NCBI GenBank assembly: GCA_048213135.1
Contig: PS015221.1
Coordinates: forward strand, 1-21,438
Length of the DNA: 21,438 bases
Direction of reading: 5' to 3'
Source: Reclinomonas americana ATCC 50394
Taxonomy: Eukaryota > Jakobida > Jakobea > Jakobida
Of the stretch, positions 10,319 through 18,918 are shown piece after piece. The position numbers and the translations under genes were made by a program. The stretch's first letter is position 1, and each line of letters starts with the position of its first letter. The notes below the pieces were generated by a model, which had not been told where the DNA came from, searched no databases, and saw nothing but the letters and a program-made list of their open reading frames with translations.

Positions 10319-13300
10319 TCAACTGACAGCGAGGAGCGAGTGCGTGAGGTGCTTGACCAGCCGCAGGTGGTGCGGCACTTGTGAGTCGTTGCCGAGGAAC
10401 TGGGCACTAAAGATGCGAGTGTTGCCCAAAATCACCCTGTCATGGTGGTGAGTGCGCTGGCAAGAAGCAAAAACAAACATGAGCTGCAGACACTCAACTT
10501 ATTGTATACGGTGGTCTCGCGAGCGCCGGGGGCCGGCGAAAAGGTGCCGCCGAATTCGTAGCAGTCGAAGCGACCCAGGTGACGGCCGAACGTGGGTTTC
10601 GTGTCCTTCAGGAACGACCAGGTCTCCATCATGGAGTTGGCCGACAACTCAAAGTGCTCTTGTGGTGTCATGCCCTCTGGTCTCTCCTCCGAGACCACCT
10701 GGAACAGCGACTGTCCAGCCGTGCCACTCACAATGAGGAACGACATGAGTGCCAGTGGTATCCGCTGCACCGGCGGGCGCCGTCAGTGAGCGACACACAG
10801 CAGCTTGCGGTGAGAAGACGAGGAGGAGAAAACACACACACACCTGCGACAATGGTGTCCACCAGCCGGGAATGGAGACAGAGCAGCGCGCCGGTGGTGC
10901 AATCTCGTACTCCCACAAGCAGCGTGGCTTGTCGCACACGGCAGCGTACTCCCACACTGGTCTCATGCGCGACAGGTCGCCGGTTGCCGGGTCGATGAAG
11001 CGCACCGACGAGGCGATTTCGTGAATCTCTCCCGCGTCAAAGCTGCAAAGAGAGGAGGAGTGAGGCAATGAAGTGGCAGGAGAGCAGCCAGCGACACACG
11101 ACGCAACTCGAGATCATCGGGCGACGCAAAAATGAGCCATATGATGCTGCAGACGACAGAACGATGAGATAGAGTGCACTCGTGGGCGTTCTTGACTCCC
11201 TTCCTCCACAAACCGTACGCCGCTGGTGAAGAACCAAAACTGGTAGCGCACGCCATCCTGCAAACACAAACCCTGGTTAGCATCCTCTTCCTCCACTCTC
11301 CCCCCTCACCACACCAACCTCGTGTACTTCAGCCACCGGGATGTGCTGGTCGTTGCAATCGACCAGCAGCATCCGCACCTCGCTGTCGTCCTCCACAAAT
11401 CCAGCCACCCGTTGCTGTGCGCAGCGATGAGCAACTACCCCGACTGTTCTTGCCTCGCCCCACCCAACCCAGCCCAACCCACCTCCACCGAGGCAATGTC
11501 TGACGAGATGGGCGCCTCGTCCTCGTCGCATAACAATTTGATTTCTGTACCATCCCGCTCCCACGCCAACCATGATTCGCCATCCGAACTCAGCTTCCAG
11601 TCCTCCGACATGGACACGCGGAGACCGTGCGAGTACGACACCACCGATATTGTGTCTTCGAAGATGTCGTCCAGGGGTTCCGCGATTTCCGGCTCCGGGA
11701 TGACTTCTACTTGCGGCTGTGGTGGCTGCGGGGGCGACGGTGGTGCCTCCACTGCTTGTGCTTGCACTACTGTTGGTGGCGGTGGTGGCGGGCGTTGGAA
11801 CGCCATCGAGGGTATACGCTGCAACGTCGGCTGTGGCGACACGGGCGACGATTGCTCCGGGTCCGCCGCCGGCTGCGGTGACGGGTTGGACGACGGCATT
11901 TGCAGCGGCGTGACGGCAGTTGGCAGACTCGACTCTTCCTCTGTGGGAGCATGGTCAGCGTTTCCTTGACGGGAGAGAGAGGTGGCAAAGGCAGCAAAAA
12001 GGGCACGTACCGGTGGTGGTGGCCGAGCTGGCTTCTGAATCGTCGCCAATCAATGTGCACCGTCGGAGCATCATGTCGACAGCCTCCTTGCACTTGTCAA
12101 ATGCTGAGTCGGCGGCCGTCAATGCACAGCTGTAAAACGTGGTGCCCACTTGAATGCACACCACCCTGTGCGTGGAGGAGGGTATGATAGGTGAGCACGG
12201 GTGACTAAAGTGGGAAGCAGCTCACACAGAACAAACCAGAATCGTGTTTTTTGTTGAGCCGACTGCCGCACGCACACACAGAGAGACAGAGTGAGCGAAC
12301 GGAACACACGTGAACATCACATGTTAGAAGCGCGCAACATGAGAGGCGAAAAACTGCAGGCCATCGTGCCCGAGGAAGGCTTCGTCGGGTGTGGAGAAGG
12401 GCATCACCACGTTGCCGAGCATGACCACCGGCACGCGCGTAATCTCTGTACAAAAAGTGTGAGTCATGCTGAATATCCTCCCTTGCCAGCTCAAAGAGTA
12501 CGCACCCTCCAGTGCGCCATTGAGCGAGTCAAAGAAGCCCCACAGATAGTCGTCCACCGTACAGGCGCCATTAACGTCGGTTTGCACGTGTTCTCGCATC
12601 AGCGCAATCGTACCGAGCCTGCACAGTCGACGGTGAGCATGTCCGGACACGACACCAAAAATCCAAAAACCCCAGCAACACGAAACTCCAATCCCACACC
12701 CGACTTGATGATCAACCGCGTGATCTGCGTCTCATTCACCGGTTCCAGCTCGGCCCAGCCCTCCGGGAATACCAGCTGCAGCGCATCACGTTCAGCAAGA
12801 AACCGAACAGCGAGCGAAAAAATGACATGTCTTCACCGTCAGAGTGGCCTCCGGATCCGCAAACACCCGCTGCACAGGACTACGATGCGCCAACGTGAGC
12901 GGATCCTGAGGCGACACAATCGGCGCCGCACTGTGCTCATGCGAGTGTTGCTGCTGTTGCTGCTGATGCATCTGCTGCTGCAGCGCCGGTGAATAGTCGA
13001 ACCGTCCGGATCGTGGCGACATGATCTGCACCCCGTCTGTGCGTGAGAGAGGGAGAGGGAGGGACGCACGGAGGAAACACGCAAGGAACCTGTCGCGACG
13101 GATGATCCAGCGGCAACTCATTGTGCTGAATGACCTGTGCGCATGTACGTGAATCGGAGGCCCTCTCACCGATTGACACACACACACACATAGGAGATGC
13201 GCATGCACACCTCCATCATCTGACACAGCGCCGCAATCCACTTCTTCTCGTCGTCCACACTATCCGCTTGCAACCTTTTCGCACAAGAGCAACACATGAG

Positions 13301-13687
13301 CTCTTTCTCTCTCCTTCTTTGTCTCTCTCTCTCTCTGTCTGTCTCTCACCGATGAGTGACTTGGCCTTTGGTGTCGTGCAGCATAAACACTGCACTTCCC
13401 GTGTCAATGAGCTCCATTCCGCGCAACAGCAGCGAATCCGTGTAATCAGTCGCCTAGGTAAGAGAGCTGATGAGGAAAATCTCCGATCGCACACGCACAC
13501 ACACAGTTGAGAGAAAGAGAGAGAGGAGGGAGGAGGAAGGAGAGACAGGAAGACGTGTGTACGTGTGTGTGTAAGAGAGAGAGAGACGCACGTAATTGTC
13601 GGGGTAAAAGTACAGTTTCCAACCACGCAGGCGCGCATAATGCGACGAGTTGGCGCCGTGCACGCGTCGCTGCAGAGCACCTTCCAT
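10319..13687 (-). CDS. PH-domain protein with three tandem copies of a PsbP/DcrB-like fold
   Basis: Seventeen exons sum to 739 codons: 13687-13592, 13453-13350, 13274-13211, 13134-13090, 13025-12837, 12775-12687, 12618-12506, 12445-12339, 12262-12228, 12165-12011, 11940-11483, 11414-11319, 11257-11214, 11146-11108, 11042-10844, 10764-10499, 10436-10319. Residues 1-88 are a pleckstrin-homology domain (MEGALQRR, LRGWKLYFYPD, and the closing helix Trp in DDEKKWIAALCQMM), a phosphoinositide or protein binding module. A Gln/His-rich stretch follows (about 115-135). Three related segments come next, about 160-320, 430-560 and 590-738, separated by a Pro-rich linker (about 333-430). Each begins with a strand plus a Trp turn (FPEGW, MSEDW, IPGWW) and ends with a strand, loop and helix. 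The pattern recalls DcrB/Mog1/PsbP domains, but that name is tentative. An upstream non-coding exon is possible because the ATG sits just after an AG. Confidence 0.85.
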
Positions 13688-13909
13688 CTCTCACACTCAC
13701 ACACACACACACACACACGCGCGCAAGAGACAGTCGTGCGTCAGTATTACGTCACCGATCACTCTGTCCACTGCAATTTTTGCGCATCCATCGCGTGCGT
13801 GTTGTGTGAGGCAGCGAGAGCAAAGAGACACTCGCACACACACAAGTCGACAAGGAGCGCAGCGAGTGTGAGAGAGACGCAGAAAAAAAAGAGTGCGTCT
13901 CACAGAGTC
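13688..13909. promoter_or_regulatory. Divergent intergenic region with short (CA)n tract
   Basis: The 222 bp between the start of the PH-domain gene (reverse) and the armadillo gene (forward) should contain both promoters. It holds an uninterrupted CA run at 13698-13718 next to GCGCGC, and a purine-rich segment ending in an A8 run (13883-13890) shortly before the forward ATG at 13910. No exon was supported. The call rests on gene orientation. Confidence 0.45.
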
Positions 13910-14119
13910 ATGACTGCAAATGTTGTTGTCCAGTGTGTGTTCTGCTCACTCACTCTGTGTGTGTGTCTTTCTCTCTCTCTGTGTGTGTGTGTGAGTGCAG
14001 TGGCGGCGAATGTCGACTATCGCGAGGTGGAGGGCGTCATGGATCGCCTGGCATGGAACAATCCGCGCATCATGGAGTTGTTGCAGCAAGTCGCCGACAC
14101 TATTCCGCGATCAGGTAAG

Positions 14120-14206
<87 letters not shown>

Positions 14207-15763
14207 CACACTACTACTNNNNNNNNNNNNNNNNNNNNNNNNNNNNNNNNNNNNNNNNNNNNNNNNNNNNNNNNNNNNNNNNNNNNNNNNNNNNNNNNNN
14301 NNNNNNNNNNNNNNNNNNNNNNNNNNNNNNNNNNNNNNNNNNNNNNNNNNNNNNNNNNNNNNNNNNNNNNNNNNNNNNNNNNNNNNNNNNNNNNNNNNNN
14401 NNNNNNNNNNNNNNNNNNNNNNNNNNNNNNNNNNNNNNNNNNNNNNNNNNNNNNNNNNNNNNNNNNNNNNNNNNNNNNNNNNNNNNNNNNNNNNNNNNNN
14501 NNNNNNNNNNNNNNNNNNNNNNNNNNNNNNNNNNNNNNNNNNNNNNNNNNNNNNNNNNNNNNNNNNNNNNNNNNNNNNNNNNNNNNNNNNNNNNNNNNNN
14601 NNNNNNNNNNNNNNNNNNNNNNNNNNNNNNNNNNNNNNNNNNNNNNNNNNNNNNNNNNNNNNNNNNNNNNNNNNNNNNNNNNNCCCTACTTCCGCACAGG
14701 TGCCCCTGACGCACAACAGATTGGCGCTCGGCTCATTGACCGACTCATGGACGCGATTCAATTGGAGAACGACGATGAGGCCAGATGTGACAGCGTGCGA
14801 TTGCTGTTTACTTGCCTGGACGGTCTGTGCTTCTTTCTTCTTCTTCTTCTTTTCTCTGCAATCCCAGTTGACCATGTGGTGACTGACTCGGCGTGTTCTT
14901 GTTGCAGCGCATGTTGATTTCAAGCAAGTGATTAGTGAGCACCCCGATCACCTCGTGTTCCTCATCACACTCCTGGATTATACCACGGAGCGCCTGCTGG
15001 AGAACACTTGCTTGGCCATCGAGGCGTGTGTCTTTGGCCCCGGAGGTCAGTTTGCTACTCACTTCTGCTTGCCTCAGGCACGCGCTGACACTTTGCTCCC
15101 TGGCACAGTATCGTCGGGACCAGTTACAGTGAATCGAAACACGCTTGGCGATGCTGGCTGCGTTGAGAAGCTGCTGGGACTACTCGTGCCGTCACCCTAT
15201 CACACGCCAACTGTGCGTGAACGTGCGAGTGCCACTCTGTGCCACTTGGTGGCACGACATCGCGCCAACCAGGATCGCCTGCGCGACGCTGGCGGATTCG
15301 AGTTGCTCGTGCAAGGTCTTCGCTGCTCACACGCGCAAGTGATCCGCAACTGTGCCGCCGCTCTCTCCACTGCCGTGTATGGTGCGTAGTCATCACTCTG
15401 TTGTCAGGAACGGAAGTGACATGATCTCATCGCCACCCTCACTTGCGCAGACAATGCGGAGAACAAGGAGGCTCTGATCTCCTCTGGAGCTGCACGGTTA
15501 CTTCGTCAGCTGCTGAATCACGTTGCGTGCGATGATACGAGAGGCTTGTTGTTGCCATGCCGCTGATGAGATCTGCTCGCACCACACGACAGTCTGTGGA
15601 AGTGGTGGCCAGCAACTCTCGCATTGCACTGAATAATGCCGGTCTGCCACTCGTTGAGCCTGGCGACGGAGCCGGTGGTCCGCGAGCAGAAGGAGACAAT
15701 GATTTCGATGGTGGCATTGGTGGTGGTGGCAATGTCGATGAGGATGCACATGATTTGGACTGA
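13910..15763 (+). CDS. Armadillo/HEAT-type repeat protein (interrupted by assembly gap)
   Basis: The first coding exon (13910-13934) joins 14001-14114 to give MTANVVVQLAANVDYREVEG and continues with helical repeats. After the gap, exons from about 14700, 14908-15045, 15109-15379 and 15451-15521 continue in phase. They show repeated paired helices: CVEKLLGLLVPS, RERASATLCHLVARHRANQ, GGFELLVQGLRC, VIRNCAAALSTAVYDNAENK and SSGAARLLRQLLNH. These fit armadillo repeats (Gly before helix 3, small residues in helix 2), usually protein-binding scaffolds. Which armadillo protein it is cannot be told. The last exon (15593-15763) adds an acidic, Gly-rich tail ending NVDEDAHDLD after a GTTGCG donor at 15522. 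If that intron is not used, the protein ends at the TGA at 15561-15563. An unknown number of residues is missing in the gap. Confidence 0.75.
14122..14204 (+). repeat. (CA)41 dinucleotide microsatellite in an intron
   Basis: An uninterrupted 83-base CA run starts 7 bases after the GTAAGA splice donor at 14115 of the armadillo gene. It is followed by a few unique bases and then the run of Ns. It is by far the longest simple repeat in the window and probably caused the assembly gap. Apparent Thr-His or Cys-Val reading frames through it are artefacts. Confidence 0.97.
14219..14693. other. Assembly gap (475 N)
   Basis: A run of unknown bases lies inside the armadillo-repeat gene, directly after the (CA)41 tract. 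The flanking sequence resumes with CCCTACTTCCGCACAG, a good splice acceptor in the expected phase. The gap may therefore be intron only or may hide one or more exons. Confidence 0.95.
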
Positions 15764-15956
15764 CGCTGTTTTGCTTGTCTTCAACTGCCCTCACAAGTAT
15801 ATATTCACACACAAACACGAATACTACTACTCCTTACGCGTCTCGCTTTACATTTCATTGTGTGCAGTGCTGCTTTCTGTGTGATTCACGCGCGCCCGCC
15901 TTCCATCCTGACCATTGTTCCTCGGTGACCATTTCTCTTTCCCCCAAGCGCGCGCG
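15764..15956. other. Convergent intergenic region
   Basis: The stops of the armadillo gene and the reverse-strand repeat-protein gene face each other across 193 bp. The stretch includes TATATATTCACAC (about 15798-15810), consistent with 3' end formation signals. No exon was seen. Confidence 0.4.
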
Positions 15957-17536
15957 TCATGGCGATGCTGGTGCAAAATGCATGCGATTGGTGGTGACGG
16001 TGACGAGGGGAAAGTCGCGGCCGAGGACATTGCCCGACGGTGACGGCCTGATGGGCAGGGTGCGCTGAACATCCGTGGGCTTGGTGAAGGCCCGAGACGT
16101 CTCCGTGACGCACTCTTGCTTCCACATGGCCACCGCACTTGGGGCAACTTGCAGGCCACTGGCCCCACCACGACTCTTGGTCGGGCTGCAGGCACGAAGG
16201 GAATAAAAAGTAAGGTTTCCAAGCTTGCAAGCGTATTGGTTTTGCCACCATCCCGACGCACCTTATCCGTGAAGCAAACCCGCCGTGTGCAGCAGCAGCT
16301 GCTGCACCAGTGGCAGATCCAGTCGGCGAAGCAGCGGTGGCGGCGGGTGGCACGTAGTGCGCACCGGTCGTGGTGGAGAAGAGGGAGGCGGTTTGATCGC
16401 TGGCACCCAGGTTGAAATGAGTGGTTCGGTGGTACGTGCCTGTGCTGCCCCGAGTTGTCGGCGACAGCGGAGTGTTTCTCTCCGTGAAGGACGGACTGCA
16501 GATGGCGGTGCCGTCAGAAAGCATGTGTCATGGACAGAGGGAGTCGAGGGTGAAGGAAAGAGACATGCCTGGACGGGTCACGGCGAGCATACGTCGGGGT
16601 CGTCGGCGACGGAGGTGTCTCGCGTGATTGCGGATTAATGTAGCTCTGGGCGGTGGTGGTCGTAAACGTGTTCGACTCGTGGACTGTGCATGCATATGCA
16701 GGAGTGAGCCAAGGTGATGAAACGTGGGCGGGATAGGTGTGGCTGTCTGTCACCTTTGTCGCCAAACGTGATGCGCGAGCGGCCGCGTGTTTCTTTGGAT
16801 GGACTCGGCGGCAGGGTGGGATCCGCTTCTGCACGTTTTCGGTGAGTGCTGCTGTCGTGGCGAGCACATACAAGAGTCACACAGCGGGGCACGAAACTGG
16901 GTGTACGAGTGTGCGGTGGCGAGAATGTGGCCTGCGTCTCTGTTTGGAAACCTGTGCCGCCAGCAGTGAGCTGGCCGCGGAAGCAATGGGACGAAGACGA
17001 GTGAGAGACAGACGAACCCTCGTACCACTTGTCGCGAGTTGGAGTCCCCGCGAGGGAGCTGGGCGATCGCATGGAGCCCTGCAGCGTTGTCAGTCACCGT
17101 GGAATCGATGGATTCGTGCGCAAGTGGAGAAGGAGAACTCACCGGGCTGGATGGCGACTTGATCGAGGACTTGGGCGAGGACTTGGGCGACGGAGCTGCG
17201 GGGGCACAAGTGGTGTGAGAAGAACTCCAAGTTGTCACGCCCACTCGTGGAGCGGTTTCATCGCGCTCACCAATCGCCGCCGGTCCCATCTGCGCCTGAG
17301 GATGAATGTACGCGCTCTTGGTCATGGAGACGACGCCTAAAGGCAGCAGGGGGTGCACGTGAGCGACCAGGGGCGGGTAGACAAGCGTGCATCTGACTCC
17401 ACGCACACACACACACCTTCCAGACCGTGTTCCGGAGCGTAGCGCTTGTACTTGAGCGGGCTTGACTGTGGTGGGCGAAAATGATGAGACACTTTGTGGG
17501 AGCTCGCGACGCCGCTGGTGACACACTCACCGCCAT
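15957..17536 (-). CDS. Repeat protein with T-x-x-[YF]-x-x-P motifs, candidate axonemal/microtubule protein
   Basis: Eight exons (17536-17531, 17465-17417, 17336-17143, 17078-16907, 16828-16754, 16683-16593, 16495-16262, 16185-15957) splice to 349 residues. The first exon is just ATG GCG. The protein is Ser/Thr/Pro-rich and lacks a globular domain or membrane helix. It carries a degenerate motif again and again: SMTKSAYIHPQ, TETQATFSPPH, TTTTAQSYINPQ, STTTGAHYVPP, TETSRAFTKP, TTNRMHFAP and a variant GTYHRTTHFNLG. Short T-rich, [YF]-x-x-P repeats in small disordered proteins are typical of ciliary microtubule inner or associated proteins, so an axonemal role is plausible but inferred. The exon 4 donor is either 16906 (GTACAC) or 16897 (GTTTCG); both keep frame. 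The 234-base exon 7 could hide a further intron beginning GTGCCA. Confidence 0.75.
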
Positions 17537-17725
17537 TTGCGAGGTTGCGGTGAGGAGCAGGGAAAGAGGAGACGCTGGGGTATTCGCGCGCGCGCGCTAA
17601 AATATGGAGAATTGAGAGGCAGTTTCGAGGGAGCTGCGCAGGAGGAAACGCATCGCTCGCTGTAGACAGAATGCCGATGGACCGAATCGACCGTGAAACC
17701 TTTCCTGAATCGACAACTCTCATCG
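17537..17725. promoter_or_regulatory. Divergent promoter region
   Basis: 189 bp separate the start of the repeat-protein gene (reverse, 17536) from that of the six-helix membrane protein (forward, 17726). The stretch contains alternating GCGCGCGCGCGC at about 17586-17597 next to TAAAATATGGAG, which reads TTTTA on the reverse strand. These may be core promoter elements, but no experimental signal can be read from sequence. Confidence 0.45.
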
Positions 17726-18907
17726 ATGCTCGTGCGATTAGTGTGCCTCACTGCGGTGAGTGCAGCATGGGTGGCCGTGCTCGGCCTCACCACTGGCGCC
17801 CTGGTGGCCGAGGTTGCAATTTCACCCACACATGCCATGGTTTGAGCAGCACAACACGTGTGCATTGCATGTTTGCGTGGGCGCGCACAGTACTCACCGC
17901 GCAGTGCGCCGCAACACACAGTGGATTGGCATCATTATGCTGTCGGGCGGGCTGGTGGGCTTGTGGCGTGCCTCGCGCACCACATGGTCACGTCGCGAAG
18001 CGATCGTCGCTGCTCGTGGTCGCTCACAGGCCTCCTACGAAGCTATGCCGATGGGCGAAGCAGGACTCGATGAGGGCACAGAGTTGGCCTCGGCATCGGC
18101 GTCGCAGCTGCCGACCGAGGCACTGGTCGAGTATCTGTTGCATGCACTGGTCATTGTCGGTGGTTTGTTTTGTCTGTGGTGCGACGATCAGTGGTTCTAC
18201 GCGCTGGACGATCAAAAGGGGGAGTTGTCGAATGCACTGCTACCCGGCAGCACCGCCATCACCAAGGCGCACCAGCCGACGCGACGAGCGCGCTTCGTGT
18301 TGCTCTTTTGTGTCAGCATCTCGTTGTTCTTGTCGTCGGTGGCGCGCGATGTGCTGCCTGGCATTGGTCGATGGTGCGCGCGTGAGCAAGTGTGGCGCGA
18401 TCTGGATTGCGAGGTGGCGTCCTCACCTCTCTCTCTCTGTGTGTGTGTGCAGGCTGGGATTCCCACCGCGTGGAGAGCACTGGTGGCGTGGTCCGCTGGT
18501 GGTGTGGACCACGTCGCTTGCCATTGGCATTGTGTACGTGCTGTGGTTTGCCGTGTGGTACCCGTTGAACGTCGATCTGCGCCTGGAGGCCTTCCCGCAG
18601 AGCATCTTCATGCCCGTTCTTCTCGGCCGATGGTGAGCCCTGTGACCGAGGGAGTCTCTCGACTCTTTCTCACACCCTCCCCTCCACGCGACGCAGCCTG
18701 CCGTACTGCGCCTTTGTCGGCCTGCTTATCACCGGCCCGCTGGCACACGTACTGACCGACGACCTGGCGACGCAGCAATACCTGCAGCATCGCGCCTCTG
18801 TGCTCCTGCACAATGCGGGCGCCGACGATGACGGACCTGGCGGTGGTGGAGTGGCAGGCGCAGGCAATCCACGAACTGCCCGCGACATTATGCTTCGAGA
18901 AATGTAG
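17726..18907 (+). CDS. Six-helix integral membrane protein of unknown family
   Basis: Exons 17726-17839, 17922-18373, 18453-18632 and 18697-18907 give 318 codons, ending in TAG. I do not recognise the family. Hydrophobic segments: residues 3-28 (a signal-like or first helix, LVRLVCLTAVSAAWVAVLGL), about 39-53 (WIGIIMLSGGLVGLW), about 103-122 (LLHALVIVGGLFCLW), about 152-175 (FVLLFCVSISLFLSSVARDV), about 202-226 (VVWTTSLAIGIVYVLWFAVW) and about 248-266 (CAFVGLLITGPLAHVLTDDL). Between helices 2 and 3 lies an acidic/Ala-rich loop, and the C-terminal 40 residues are Gly/Ala/Asp-rich. The start was chosen because the first exon encodes a typical N-terminal helix with Arg in front. The ~80-bp intron at 18374-18452 carries a CT/GT simple repeat. 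Confidence 0.72.
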
Positions 18908-18918
18908 ATCGTCGCTTG

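Noticed and set aside
13688-13909. Coding exon in the reading frame leading into the PH gene or the armadillo gene
   Set aside because: The frame is open mainly because of CA/GT repeat and low complexity. The PH domain is already complete at its first ATG.
14001-14215. Thr-His or Cys-Val polymer encoded by the CA tract
   Set aside because: The tract sits after a proper GTAAGA donor and encodes a dipeptide run in every frame. It is an intronic microsatellite.
15522-15592. Armadillo protein ending at the TGA at 15561-15563 instead of 15763
   Set aside because: Splicing at the GTTGCG donor continues in phase into a 57-codon open acidic tail, and that donor type recurs in other genes here. The short form stays possible.
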